Assembly (NCBI RefSeq): GCF_027497495.1
Contig: NZ_CP114205.1
Coordinates: 4,092,001 to 4,156,000, forward strand
Reading direction: 5' to 3'
Length of the DNA: 64,000 bases
From: Streptomyces tubercidicus
Lineage (GTDB): Bacteria; Actinomycetota; Actinomycetes; Streptomycetales; Streptomycetaceae
Below, one piece after another: positions 15,066 to 23,785 of the stretch. Both the position numbers and the translations under genes were made by a program. How positions within the stretch are numbered: the stretch's first letter is position 1; every line of letters starts with the position of its first letter. The notes beneath the pieces were generated by a model. It was not told the DNA's origin, ran no database searches, and saw only the letters and a list, made by a program, of their open reading frames with translations.

Positions 15066-16748
15066 TCACGCCGGCCGGCGCACCTCCACCGTCCGGAAGC
15101 GGTTCGCCACGAAGGCGCCGTCGCACAGCACCGCATTGGCCGCCGGGTTACCACCCGAGCCATGGAAGTCCGAGAACGCCGCGGTCTGGTTCACATAGAC
15201 CCCGCCGGTCAGATTCAGCGACAGCTGGGCGCACTCCTCCAGGCACGCCTCCTCCACCAGCTGCTCGACCTCGGCCGAGGTGGTGTACGCGCCGACCGTC
15301 ATGGCGCCCTGGTCGCGGACCGTGCGCCGCAGCAGATCCACCGCGTCCGCCGCGGAATCGACCGCCACCGCGAAGGACACCGGGCCGAAGCACTCCGACA
15401 GATAGGCCGCCTCGTCGTCCGGCTTGGCGCCGTCCAGCTTGACGATCACCGGCGTACGGACCGTGGCCCCGGGGAACTCGGGGTTGGCCACCTCACGGGA
15501 GGCCAGCGCCACCTCCCCGAGCCCGACGGCCGCGTCGATCCGCTCCTTGACCTGCGGATTGACGATGGCGCCCAGCAGGGCGTTGGCCCGTGCGTCATCG
15601 CCCAGCAGACCGCTCACCGCGCCCGCGAGATCGCTGACCACCTCGTCGTACGACTTCGGTCCGGCGTCCGTGCCGATGCCGTCGCGGGGGATCAGCAGAT
15701 TCTGCGGGGTGGTGCACATCTGGCCGCTGTAGAGCGACAAGGAGAACGCGAGGTTGCTGAGCATGCCCTTGTAGTCGTCGGTGGAGTCGATGACGACGGT
15801 GTTGACGCCGGCCTTCTCCGTGAAGACCTGCGCCTGCCGGGCGTGCGTCTCCAGCCAGTCGCCGAAGGCGGTCGAGCCGGTGTAGTCGATGATGCGGACC
15901 TCGGGACGGACGGCCAGCGTCTTGGCCAGGCCCTCACCCGGCTTGTCCACGGCCAGGCACACCAGGTCCGCGGGGAAACCGGCCTCGGTCAGCACCTCGC
16001 GGGCCACCTTGACGGTCAGCGCCAGCGGCAGCACGGCACGCGGATGCGGCTTGACCAGCACCGGGTTGCCGGTCGCCAGAGAGGCGAACAGGCCCGGATA
16101 GCCGTTCCAGGTCGGGAAGGTGTTGCAGCCGATCATCAGGGCGACACCGCGCGGTACGGCCGTGAAGCTCTTGGACAGTTCGAGCGGGTCACGCTTGCCC
16201 TGCGGCTTGGACCAGGGCGCCCGCTCCGGGGTGCGGACCTGCTCGGCGTACGCATACGCCACCGCCTCCATGCCGCGGTCCTGGGCATGCGGTCCGCCCG
16301 CCTGGAACGCCATCATGAAGGCCTGGCCGCTGGTGTGCATCACCGCCTGGGCGAACTCATGGGTGCGCGCACTGATCCGGGCCAGGATCTCCAGGCACAC
16401 CGCCGCCCGCGCCTCGGGACCGGCGTCCCGCCATGCGGGGAGCGCGGCGCGCATGGCGGGCAGCAGCAGGTCCACATCCGGATGCGGATAGCTGATGCCC
16501 AACTCCGGGCCGTACGGCGAGACTTCCTCACCCGTCCAGTCGTCCGTGCCGGGCTGGTCGAGCTCGAACCGCTTGCCGCGCAGCGCCTCGAACGCGGCCA
16601 GCCCGTCGGATGCGGCGCTCTCGCCGTACGCCTTCGGGTGCTCGGGGTGCGGGGACCAGTACGCGCGGGTGCGGATCGCCTCCAGCGCCTGGTCGAGGGT
16701 CGGGCGGTGCTTCTCGATCAACTGCGCTGCGGTCATTTCGGCGGCCAT
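15066..16748 (-). CDS. paaN: Phenylacetic acid degradation protein PaaN (aldehyde dehydrogenase fold)
   Basis: The 560-residue protein is an aldehyde dehydrogenase-superfamily member of the PaaN type: NTFPTWNGYPGLFASLATG, in part, forms the cofactor pocket, IDYTGSTAFGDWL the conserved Gly-rich stretch, and GQMCTTPQN carries the catalytic Cys. It lacks the C-terminal MaoC hydratase domain of PaaZ, so it would only oxidise the ring-opened semialdehyde. Start ATG 16748 follows GAGGAG; a second ATG lies four codons in. It is divergent from paaH across a PaaR operator, so both are likely induced together with paaABCDE. Confidence 0.92.
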   Translation of the reverse strand: MAAEMTAAQLIEKHRPTLDQALEAIRTRAYWSPHPEHPKAYGESAASDGLAAFEALRGKRFELDQPGTDDWTGEEVSPYGPELGISYPHPDVDLLLPAMRAALPAWRDAGPEARAAVCLEILARISARTHEFAQAVMHTSGQAFMMAFQAGGPHAQDRGMEAVAYAYAEQVRTPERAPWSKPQGKRDPLELSKSFTAVPRGVALMIGCNTFPTWNGYPGLFASLATGNPVLVKPHPRAVLPLALTVKVAREVLTEAGFPADLVCLAVDKPGEGLAKTLAVRPEVRIIDYTGSTAFGDWLETHARQAQVFTEKAGVNTVVIDSTDDYKGMLSNLAFSLSLYSGQMCTTPQNLLIPRDGIGTDAGPKSYDEVVSDLAGAVSGLLGDDARANALLGAIVNPQVKERIDAAVGLGEVALASREVANPEFPGATVRTPVIVKLDGAKPDDEAAYLSECFGPVSFAVAVDSAADAVDLLRRTVRDQGAMTVGAYTTSAEVEQLVEEACLEECAQLSLNLTGGVYVNQTAAFSDFHGSGGNPAANAVLCDGAFVANRFRTVEVRRPA

Positions 16749-16823
16749 CGATGACCAACTCCTCGTCGAGCCGGGCGGAAGTGGATAGGGGCTGGGAGCG
16801 GACAAGGCAACGGAGTTAGAGTA

Positions 16824-16841
16824 ACCGAACGATCGGTCGGG
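16824..16841. promoter_or_regulatory. PaaR-type operator between paaN and paaH
   Basis: ACCGAACGATCGGTCGGG is the near-palindrome found at paaA. It sits midway between the divergent starts of paaN (16748) and paaH (16895), so one site can control both. Confidence 0.82.
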
Positions 16842-16857
16842 GCAAGAGGGTCCGGCC

Positions 16858-16872
16858 AGCCTGTGGAAAAGT
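16858..16872 (+). promoter_or_regulatory. DnaA-box-like motif variant
   Basis: AGCCTGTGGAAAAGT matches the 12167 motif except for two bases and lies 16 bp from the PaaR operator and 22 bp before paaH. Confidence 0.4.
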
Positions 16873-16894
16873 CGGTCGGGGAGGATCAGCTGGC

Positions 16895-18415
16895 ATGACG
16901 GCACTCGGGACCAGCAGCACCGTGGCAGTGGTGGGAACCGGCACCATGGGACAGGGCATCGCGCAGGTGGCGCTGGTCGCCGGCCATCGCGTACTCCTCT
17001 ATGACACCGCTCCCGGGCGCGCCGGGCAGGCCGCCGAGGCGATCGGGCGGCGGCTGGACCGGCTCGTCGAGAAAGGCCGGATCCCGGCGGACGAGCGGGA
17101 CGCCGCCCGCAGGCGCCTCTCCCCCGCCACCGCCCTCGCCGAGCTGGCCGACGCGGCACTGGTCATCGAGGCGATCCTGGAGCAACTTCCCGCCAAACAG
17201 GAGCTGTTCGCCGCCCTGGAGGACATCGTGGCGGCGGACTGCCTGCTGGCCACCAACACCTCCTCGCTGTCCGTGACCGCGGTCGCCGGCCGGCTGCGCC
17301 GCCCCGGCCGCTGCGTGGGCCTGCATTTCTTCAACCCCGCGCCGCTGCTCCCCCTGGTCGAGGTGATCAGCGGCTTCGCCACCGACGAGGCGGCCGCCAC
17401 CACGGCGTACGACACCGCCGCGGCCTGGGGGAAACGGCCGGTGCGCTGCGCCGACACCCCCGGCTTCATCGTCAACCGCGTCGCCCGCCCCTTCTACGCC
17501 GAGGCCCTGCGGGTCTACGAGGAGCGGGTCGCCGACCCCGCCACCATCGATGCGGTGCTGCGCGACGGCACCGGATTCAAGATGGGGCCCTTCGAACTGA
17601 CCGACCTCATCGGACAGGACGTGAACGAGGCGGTCACCCACTCGGTGTGGAAGGCCTTCTTCCAGGACCCGAAGTTCACCCCCTCCCTGGCGCAGCGCCG
17701 GCTGGTCGAGTCCGGACTGCACGGCCGTAAGGCGGGACGCGGCTGGTTCGACTACTCCGAAGGCGCCCGGAGGCCGGAACCGCGGACCGCGGAGCCCTGC
17801 CCGGCGCCCGAATCCGTCGGCCTGCACGCGAAGCTGCCCGGCCCCGCGGTGGTGCTGCGCGAGCTCATCGAGGAGGCGGGCATCAAGGTCACCCGCGACC
17901 GCACCCCGGGGGAGTCGGAGGGCTTCCTCCGGCTGCCCGGTGGGGCCTGTCTGGCGCTGACCAATGGCTACCCGGCGACCTCCCACGCCTACGGGAAGTA
18001 CATCCGCTTCGACCTCTCCCTGGACTACCGCGCCGCCACCCGGATCGCCCTGGCGGCCTCGGCGGCGGTCTCCGAGGACGACCTCGCGGAAGCCGTCGGG
18101 CTGTTCCAGGCGCTGGGCAAGCAGGTCAGTGTGGTCGAGGACGTGCCGGGAATGATCGTCGCCCGGACGATCGCGATGATCATCGACTTCGCCGTGGACG
18201 CCGCGGCCCGCGGGATCGCCACCCCGGAGGACATCGACACGGCCATGCGACTGGGCGTGAACTACCCCGGCGGCCCCATGGAATGGGCCGAGCGGCTGGG
18301 CGCCCAGTGGGTGTGGGATCTGCTGGATTCGATGCATCACCACGATGCCGGCGGGCGCTACGCACCGTCCTGGGCGCTACGGCGCCGTGCAGACCTCGAT
18401 GAATTGGTGCTCTAA
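16895..18415 (+). CDS. paaH: 3-hydroxyacyl-CoA dehydrogenase, PaaH type
   Basis: The enzyme oxidises 3-hydroxyadipyl-CoA to 3-oxoadipyl-CoA with NAD in late phenylacetate degradation. Its 506 residues match the long PaaH form: Rossmann motif GTGTMG at 14-19, catalytic-region HFFNPAPLLPLVEV near 143, first C-terminal domain with DTPGFIVNR, then a second C-terminal domain (DVPGMIVARTIAMI ... GVNYPGGPMEW). ATG 16895 lies close to GGGAGGATC. It is followed after two bases by paaR, so enzyme and regulator share a transcript controlled by the operator at 16824. Confidence 0.92.
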   Translation: MTALGTSSTVAVVGTGTMGQGIAQVALVAGHRVLLYDTAPGRAGQAAEAIGRRLDRLVEKGRIPADERDAARRRLSPATALAELADAALVIEAILEQLPAKQELFAALEDIVAADCLLATNTSSLSVTAVAGRLRRPGRCVGLHFFNPAPLLPLVEVISGFATDEAAATTAYDTAAAWGKRPVRCADTPGFIVNRVARPFYAEALRVYEERVADPATIDAVLRDGTGFKMGPFELTDLIGQDVNEAVTHSVWKAFFQDPKFTPSLAQRRLVESGLHGRKAGRGWFDYSEGARRPEPRTAEPCPAPESVGLHAKLPGPAVVLRELIEEAGIKVTRDRTPGESEGFLRLPGGACLALTNGYPATSHAYGKYIRFDLSLDYRAATRIALAASAAVSEDDLAEAVGLFQALGKQVSVVEDVPGMIVARTIAMIIDFAVDAAARGIATPEDIDTAMRLGVNYPGGPMEWAERLGAQWVWDLLDSMHHHDAGGRYAPSWALRRRADLDELVL

Positions 18416-18417
18416 TC

Positions 18418-19008
18418 ATGACCATGGCCAAGCGCGACACCTATACGCCCGATTCGCTGCTCGCGGTCGCCGTCGAGGTGTTCATCGAGCGCGGCTACGA
18501 CGGCACGTCCATGGAGCACCTCTCCAAGGCGGCCGGGATCTCGAAGTCCTCGATCTACCACCATGTGCGCAGCAAGGAAGAGCTGCTGCACCGCGCCATA
18601 AGCCGCGCGCTGGACGGGCTGTTCGGTGTGCTGGAGGAGCCGGGCGCCCTCCAGGGGCGGGCGATCGAGCGGCTGGAGCATGTCACCCGGCGTGTGGCCG
18701 AGGTGCTCATGGACGAACTCCCCTATGTGACGCTGCTGTTGCGGGTGCGCGGAAACACGGACACCGAGCGGTGGGCCATGGAGCGCCGCCGGGAGTTCGA
18801 CCACGAGGTGTCCGACCTGCTCAAGCAGGCCGCCGCCGACGGCGACCTACGGGACGACGTGGACATCCGGCTGGCCACCCGGCTGCTCTTCGGCATGATC
18901 AACTCGATTGTGGAGTGGTACCGGCCGGGGCGGGGCGGCGCGGTGAGCCGTGACGAGGTCGCCGAGGCCGTGGTACGTACGGCGTTCGCGGGGCTGCGCA
19001 AGCCCTGA
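18418..19008 (+). CDS. paaR: TetR-family regulator of phenylacetate genes (PaaR)
   Basis: The 196-residue protein is a TetR repressor with DNA-binding helices TSMEHLSKAAGISKSSIYHH (about 31-50) followed by VRSKEELL; the C-terminal ligand domain has WAMERRREF and LLFGMINSIVEWY. It starts two bases after paaH (ATG 18418, or 18424), so it is co-expressed with the pathway. The palindromes at paaA and paaN/paaH are its probable targets and phenylacetyl-CoA its probable inducer, by analogy with actinobacterial PaaR. A broader role is suggested by a similar box before bkdA. Confidence 0.88.
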   Translation: MTMAKRDTYTPDSLLAVAVEVFIERGYDGTSMEHLSKAAGISKSSIYHHVRSKEELLHRAISRALDGLFGVLEEPGALQGRAIERLEHVTRRVAEVLMDELPYVTLLLRVRGNTDTERWAMERRREFDHEVSDLLKQAAADGDLRDDVDIRLATRLLFGMINSIVEWYRPGRGGAVSRDEVAEAVVRTAFAGLRKP

Positions 19009-19062
19009 GCGGTGTACTTGCCGGGCCCGTGCCCCTTGATCCAGGGGCACGCGCTCAGGGCT
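19001..19062. terminator. Nested hairpin between convergent paaR and lrp genes
   Basis: Outer arms AGCCCTGAGC (19001-19010) and GCTCAGGGCT (19053-19062) enclose an inner 8-bp stem (19029-19036 with 19043-19050). The outer arm overlaps the paaR stop codon. It could stop transcription both ways. Confidence 0.7.
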
Positions 19063-19114
19063 CCCCCGAGGGGCCCGTGCCCGGCGTGAGTTCACTCCGG
19101 CAGCGGTCGGCCGG

Positions 19115-19654
19115 TCATTCCTCTTCGGGGCCGAGATCGGTCTCCTCGAAGACCAGCAGCGTGCGGGTGCTCAGGACTTCCGGTATCGACTGGATCCGGG
19201 TGAGGACCAGCTCCCGCAGCTCGCGGTTGTCCTTGGTGTGGACCAGCAGCAGCACATCGAAATCGCCGCTGACCAGCGCGATATGCGTGGCCCCCGGCAG
19301 CGCCGTGAGCTGCTTGCGCACGGTCCGCCAGGAGTTCTGCACGATCTTCAGCGTGATGTAGGCGGACGCGCCCTGACCTGCCCGTTCCTGGTCGATAAGG
19401 GCGCTGAAGCCACGGATCACACCGTCTTCGATCAGCCGGTTGATCCGGGCGTAGGCATTGGCGCGCGAGACATGGACCCGGTCGGCCACGGAGCGTATCG
19501 AGGCCCGCCCGTCGGTCTGCAGCATGCGCAGGATCGAACGGTCGATGGTGTCCAGCGGGCGTGCGGCCGGCGAGGGCGGGGCGGAGGCCGTCGGAGGCGG
19601 GCCGGCCGCTGTCGCCGGTTGCCCGCCGGAATTGGCCATCTGTTCGTCCGGCAT
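19115..19654 (-). CDS. bkdR: Lrp/AsnC-family regulator (BkdR-like)
   Basis: The 179-residue protein has a 35-residue Pro/Ala tail, an AsnC winged-helix DNA-binding domain (SIRSVADRVHVSRANAYARI, about 52-71) and a RAM ligand domain with ALPGATHIALVSGDFD. Its position divergent from the bkdABC operon makes it the likely amino-acid-responsive regulator of branched-chain 2-oxoacid dehydrogenase, as described for bkdR in Streptomyces. Alternative: a general Lrp. The start ATG at 19654 gives family length plus tail. Confidence 0.87.
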   Translation of the reverse strand: MPDEQMANSGGQPATAAGPPPTASAPPSPAARPLDTIDRSILRMLQTDGRASIRSVADRVHVSRANAYARINRLIEDGVIRGFSALIDQERAGQGASAYITLKIVQNSWRTVRKQLTALPGATHIALVSGDFDVLLLVHTKDNRELRELVLTRIQSIPEVLSTRTLLVFEETDLGPEEE

Positions 19655-19696
19655 ATGGTCCCGCCTCCCCTTTGTGGACGCCCTGGCTTCATCTCA

Positions 19697-19725
19697 AGCT
19701 GTGGAGAACCGTTTGTCCACAGGCT
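19697..19725. promoter_or_regulatory. Inverted pair of DnaA-box-like motifs
   Basis: AGCTGTGGAGAAC (19697-19709) faces TTGTCCACAGGCT (19713-19725). The second contains TTGTCCACA, the preferred Streptomyces DnaA box. The pair lies 43 bp upstream of the lrp start and can also form a hairpin. Confidence 0.5.
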
Positions 19726-19755
19726 GAGCCCGCCTGTAGCCAAAATGCATCAGCG

Positions 19756-19773
19756 ACCGAACAATCGGTAGGG
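19756..19773. promoter_or_regulatory. Degenerate PaaR-type box before bkdA
   Basis: ACCGAACAATCGGTAGGG differs from the 16824 operator at two positions (A for G in the centre, A for C in the right arm). It lies 101 bp upstream of bkdA and 102 bp from the lrp start. Confidence 0.5.
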
Positions 19774-19873
19774 CAGGGCGTACCCGCCCTGGCCGATTCC
19801 ATCCTGCCCGTCGCCCGCCCACACCCACATGAGGCGCCTGGCGCCACCCCTTCGATCCGAGGAGGTGCTCGAC

Positions 19874-21067
19874 ATGACGGTCCTTGAGCAGCCCGGCAGC
19901 AGCAGGAACAAGAGCAGCCTGGCCGGTCCGCCGCCCGCCTGGCAGCCGCGCGTCGACCCCACGCCCCTCCTGCCCGACGCGGAGCCGTACCGCCTCCTGG
20001 GCACGGACGCCGCGGCCCGGCTCGACTCCGGACTGCTGACCCGCCTGTACACCGAGCTGGTCCGCGGCCGCCGGTACAACGCCCAGGCCACGGCCCTGAC
20101 CCGGCAGGGACGCCTGGCGGTCTACCCGTCCTCCACCGGCCAGGAAGCCTGTGAGGTCGCCGCGGCGCTGGCCCTCGAAGACCGCGACTGGCTCTTCCCC
20201 AGCTACCGCGACACCCTCGCCGCCGTGGCCCGCGGGCTCGACCCCGTACAGGCCCTGACCCTGCTGCGCGGCGACTGGCACAACGGCTACGACCCTCAGG
20301 AACACCGCATCGCCCCCCTGTGCACCCCGCTCGCCACCCAGCTCCCGCATGCCGTGGGCCTGGCGCACGCCGCCCGCCTCAAGGGCGACGAGGTGGTCGC
20401 GCTGGCCATGGTCGGCGACGGCGGCACGAGCGAGGGTGACTTCCACGAGGCGCTGAATTTCGCGGCGCTCTGGCAGGCGCCGGTCGTCTTCCTCGTCCAG
20501 AACAACGGCTTCGCGATCTCCGTGCCGCTCGCCAAGCAGACCGCCGCGCCGTCCCTCGCCCACAAGGCGGTCGGCTACGGCATGCCGGGCCGCCTGGTCG
20601 ACGGCAATGACGCCCCCGCGATGCATGAGGTGCTCACCGAGGCCGTGGCGCGGGCCCGCCGGGGCGGCGGCCCCACCCTGATCGAGGCCGTCACCTACCG
20701 CATCGAGGCCCACACCAACGCCGACGACGCCACCCGCTACCGCAGCGACGCCGAGGTCGAGACCTGGCAGGCACACGACCCGATAGCTCTCCTGGAGCGT
20801 GAGCTGGCCGCCCGCGATCTGCTGACCGACGCATTCGTCGGCGCCACCCGGGACGGCGCCGAGCAGCTGGCGGCCGACCTCCGGGAGCGGATGAACGCCG
20901 ACCCGGAGGTGGACCCGATGGACCTGTTCACCCACGTATTCGCCGAGCAGACCAGCCAACTGCGGGCACAGGCCGCACAGTTGCGTGCCGAGCTGGACGC
21001 CGAGTCCGCCGGACACACCGAGGACGCAGCGGGCACCGACGGGTCCGCCGAGGAGGCCAGGCCATGA
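19874..21067 (+). CDS. bkdA: Branched-chain 2-oxoacid dehydrogenase E1 alpha (set 1)
   Basis: E1 alpha decarboxylates 2-oxoacids from Val, Leu and Ile on thiamine diphosphate. The 397 residues contain the ThDP motif GDGGTSEGDFHEALNF ending in VQNN, plus VYPSSTGQEACEV and TYRIEAHTNADDATRY with the phosphorylation-loop-like region. ATG 19874 has GGAGG eight bases before; an in-frame ATG at 19829 lacks one. It overlaps the E1 beta start by four bases. The pathway supplies isobutyryl-, isovaleryl- and 2-methylbutyryl-CoA for branched fatty acids and polyketides. Confidence 0.94.
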   Translation: MTVLEQPGSSRNKSSLAGPPPAWQPRVDPTPLLPDAEPYRLLGTDAAARLDSGLLTRLYTELVRGRRYNAQATALTRQGRLAVYPSSTGQEACEVAAALALEDRDWLFPSYRDTLAAVARGLDPVQALTLLRGDWHNGYDPQEHRIAPLCTPLATQLPHAVGLAHAARLKGDEVVALAMVGDGGTSEGDFHEALNFAALWQAPVVFLVQNNGFAISVPLAKQTAAPSLAHKAVGYGMPGRLVDGNDAPAMHEVLTEAVARARRGGGPTLIEAVTYRIEAHTNADDATRYRSDAEVETWQAHDPIALLERELAARDLLTDAFVGATRDGAEQLAADLRERMNADPEVDPMDLFTHVFAEQTSQLRAQAAQLRAELDAESAGHTEDAAGTDGSAEEARP

Positions 21068-22098
21068 CGACCACCGCTCCGGCGACCGCGCGCAAGCCCG
21101 CCACCATGGCGCAGGCGCTGACCCGCGCGCTGCGCGACGCCATGGCCGACGACCCGTCCGTGCATGTCATGGGCGAGGACGTCGGCACCCTGGGCGGCGT
21201 CTTCCGGGTCACCGACGGCCTCGCCAAGGAATTCGGCGAGGACCGCTGCACGGACACCGCGCTCGCCGAGGCCGGCATCCTGGGCACCGCCGTCGGCATG
21301 GCGATGTACGGGCTGCGGCCGGTCGTCGAGATGCAGTTCGACGCCTTCGCCTACCCGGCGTTCGAGCAGCTGATCAGCCATGTCGCCCGGATGCGCAACC
21401 GCACCCGCGGCGCGCTGACGATGCCGCTGACCATCCGTATCCCCTACGGGGGCGGGATCGGCGGCGTCGAGCACCACAGCGACTCCTCCGAGGCGTACTA
21501 CCTCGCCACCCCGGGGCTCCAGGTCGTCACCCCGGCGACCGTCGAGGACGCCTACGGACTGCTGCGCGCCGCGATCGCCTCCGACGACCCGGTGGTCTTC
21601 CTCGAACCCAAGCGGCTGTACTGGTCCAAGGCCGACTGGTCGCCCGACGCACCCACCGAGGTCGCCCCCCTGGGCCGTGCCCGGATCCGGCGCCGCGGCA
21701 GCAGCGCCACGCTGATCACCTACGGCCCGTCACTCCCGGTCTGTATGGAGGCCGCCGAGGCCGCCGGCGCAGAGGGCTGGGACCTGGAAGTGGTCGATCT
21801 GCGGTCCCTGATGCCGTTCGACGACGAGACGGTCTGCGCCTCGGTGCGGCGGACCGGGCGGGCCGTGGTCGTCCATGAGTCCAACGGGTTCGGCGGCCCC
21901 GGCGGCGAGATAGCGGCCCGGATCACCGAACGCTGCTTCCACCACCTGGAAGCGCCGGTGCTGCGCGTGGCCGGTTTCGACATCCCGTATCCGCCGCCGA
22001 TGCTGGAGCGGCACCACCTTCCGGGCGTGGACCGGATTCTGGACACCGTCGCCCGCCTCCAGTGGGAGTCGGACTGGACCGAGGGGCGTGGTGAGTGA
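21064..22098 (+). CDS. bkdB: Branched-chain 2-oxoacid dehydrogenase E1 beta (set 1)
   Basis: The 344-residue protein shows the transketolase pyrimidine-binding domain (MGEDVGTLGGVFRVTDGL, ETxGIxGxAxG-like EAGILGTAVGMAMYG) and the C-terminal transketolase domain with VVDLRSLMPFD and HHLPGVDRI. It pairs with the preceding alpha chain as an alpha2beta2 E1 and helps bind ThDP. ATGA overlap with E1 alpha and near overlap with E2 indicate one operon. It has a longer N-terminus than its paralogue at 37336. Confidence 0.95.
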   Translation: MTTTAPATARKPATMAQALTRALRDAMADDPSVHVMGEDVGTLGGVFRVTDGLAKEFGEDRCTDTALAEAGILGTAVGMAMYGLRPVVEMQFDAFAYPAFEQLISHVARMRNRTRGALTMPLTIRIPYGGGIGGVEHHSDSSEAYYLATPGLQVVTPATVEDAYGLLRAAIASDDPVVFLEPKRLYWSKADWSPDAPTEVAPLGRARIRRRGSSATLITYGPSLPVCMEAAEAAGAEGWDLEVVDLRSLMPFDDETVCASVRRTGRAVVVHESNGFGGPGGEIAARITERCFHHLEAPVLRVAGFDIPYPPPMLERHHLPGVDRILDTVARLQWESDWTEGRGE

Positions 22099-23612
22099 TG
22101 GCCGTGGTCCGCGAATTCACCCTGCCCGACCTGGGGGAGGGCCTCACCGAGGCGACGATCGTGCACTGGATGGTCGAGGTCGGCGAGGTGGTGGCCATCG
22201 ACCAGCCGGTGGTGGAGGTCGAGACCGCCAAGGCGATGGTGGAGGTGCCGTGCCCGTATGGAGGCGTGGTGACCGCCCGCTTCGGTGAGGAGGGGGCCGA
22301 AGTCCCGGTGGGGGCACCGCTGGTGACGGTCGCCGTCGGGGCCGTGCCGGATGACCTGGCGGGGGACGGTCCGGGGGCGGGACCGGGGGCGGCCGGCGAC
22401 GGTGCGGCGGATTCCGGGTCCGGGAATGTGCTCGTCGGGTACGGCACGAGTGCGGCGGCGGCGCGCCGCCGCCGGATCCGGCCGGGGCCCGGAGCGGGCC
22501 CAATGGCGGGCGTGCCACGGTCGCCCGGACGGGCGGCGGACGGCTCGGCCGGAGCTGAAGCGGCGACTGAGGGGACGCCCAGTGGTTCAGAAGCGGTTGC
22601 CGCCGGGGCGACGGCCGTGGGGGCAGCCGTAACCGGGGCAGCCGGTGCCGGTGTCGTGGACGACGGCAGCCGTACGGTGGCCGTGATTTCCCCCCTGGTG
22701 CGTCGGATCGCGCGGGAGAACGGCCTGGATCTGCGGGAGTTGACGGGATCCGGACGGGATGGACTGATCCTCCGCACGGACGTCGAGTGCGCTATCCGGA
22801 CGCGGCGGGAGCGGGAGGCGGCCGGTGCAGCCGGAGTGGCCACCGCGGTCGGCGCCGACGGAACGACCGGTGCCGGTGTGACGGGCGCGGCGCGGGCCGG
22901 GGCCGGCGCCCGTGCCGTAGTGGGTGAGGAGCGGATCCCGCTCAAGGGGATGGTCGGTGCGGCCGCTGAGAAGTTCAGCCGCAGCCGCCGGGAGATCCCG
23001 GAGGCGACCTGCTGGGTGGAGGCCGATGCCACCGAGCTCCTGGCCGCCCGTAAGGCGATGAATGTGCCGGGCGCCCCCCAGGTGTCGCTGCTCGCCCTGC
23101 TGGCCCGGATCTGTACGGCCGGGCTCGCGCGGTTCCCCGCGCTCAACTCCACCGTCGACACCAAGGCCCAGGAGATCGTCCGGCTGCCCGCCGTCCATCT
23201 GGGCTTCGCGGCGCAGACCGACCGCGGCCTGGTGGTGCCGGTCGTACGGGACGCCCATGCCCGTACGGTCGAGGAGCTGTCCGCCGAGATCGCCCGGCTC
23301 ACCGAAACCGCCAGGGCCGGCGGGCTCTCCCTGGCCGAGCTGACCCACGGCACCTTCACCCTCAACAACTACGGCGTGTTCGGCGTCGACGGGTCCACGC
23401 CGATCATCAACCACCCCGAGGCGGCGATGCTCGGCATCGGCCGCATAGCCGCCAAACCCTGGGTGCACGACGGCGAGTTGGCCGTCCGGCAGGTCGTCCA
23501 GCTCTCGCTCACCTTCGACCACCGGGTGTGCGACGGCGGCACCGCGGGCGGCTTCCTGCGGTACGTGGCCGACTGTGTGGAGCAGCCCGCGCTGTTGCTC
23601 CGGACGCTGTGA
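22098..23612 (+). CDS. bkdC: Branched-chain 2-oxoacid dehydrogenase E2, lipoyl acyltransferase (set 1)
   Basis: The 504 residues run: one lipoyl domain (about 1-80) with the lipoylated Lys in ETAKAMVEVP, an unusually long Gly/Ala/Thr linker, an E3-binding domain (SPLVRRIARENGLDLRELTGSG), a second flexible linker, and the catalytic acyltransferase core ending with the active-site FDHRVCDGG. ATG 22098 shares its A with the upstream stop; an in-frame GTG at 22095 is possible. No E3 gene is linked; the shared lipoamide dehydrogenase must be elsewhere. Confidence 0.94.
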   Translation: MAVVREFTLPDLGEGLTEATIVHWMVEVGEVVAIDQPVVEVETAKAMVEVPCPYGGVVTARFGEEGAEVPVGAPLVTVAVGAVPDDLAGDGPGAGPGAAGDGAADSGSGNVLVGYGTSAAAARRRRIRPGPGAGPMAGVPRSPGRAADGSAGAEAATEGTPSGSEAVAAGATAVGAAVTGAAGAGVVDDGSRTVAVISPLVRRIARENGLDLRELTGSGRDGLILRTDVECAIRTRREREAAGAAGVATAVGADGTTGAGVTGAARAGAGARAVVGEERIPLKGMVGAAAEKFSRSRREIPEATCWVEADATELLAARKAMNVPGAPQVSLLALLARICTAGLARFPALNSTVDTKAQEIVRLPAVHLGFAAQTDRGLVVPVVRDAHARTVEELSAEIARLTETARAGGLSLAELTHGTFTLNNYGVFGVDGSTPIINHPEAAMLGIGRIAAKPWVHDGELAVRQVVQLSLTFDHRVCDGGTAGGFLRYVADCVEQPALLLRTL

Positions 23613-23733
23613 CGCGAGTGTGGCCGGTGGCTGCCGGGGCACCGGTGGCAGCCGCGATACCGGTGCCGGGGGCCACGCCGCAGCGGGCGCCCCGGCCCGC
23701 CCGGCCGCGCCCGCTGTGGCGCAGCTGACATCT

Positions 23734-23750
23734 GCTGCCGCTCCGGCAGC
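23734..23750 (+). terminator. Possible terminator after bkdC set 1
   Basis: GCTGCCG-CTC-CGGCAGC forms a 7-bp stem with a three-base loop in the 173-bp gap before mobA. There is no T-run. Confidence 0.4.
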
Positions 23751-23785
23751 GGTGTGAACCCGGTGTCCCCGGCGATACTCAAGAG

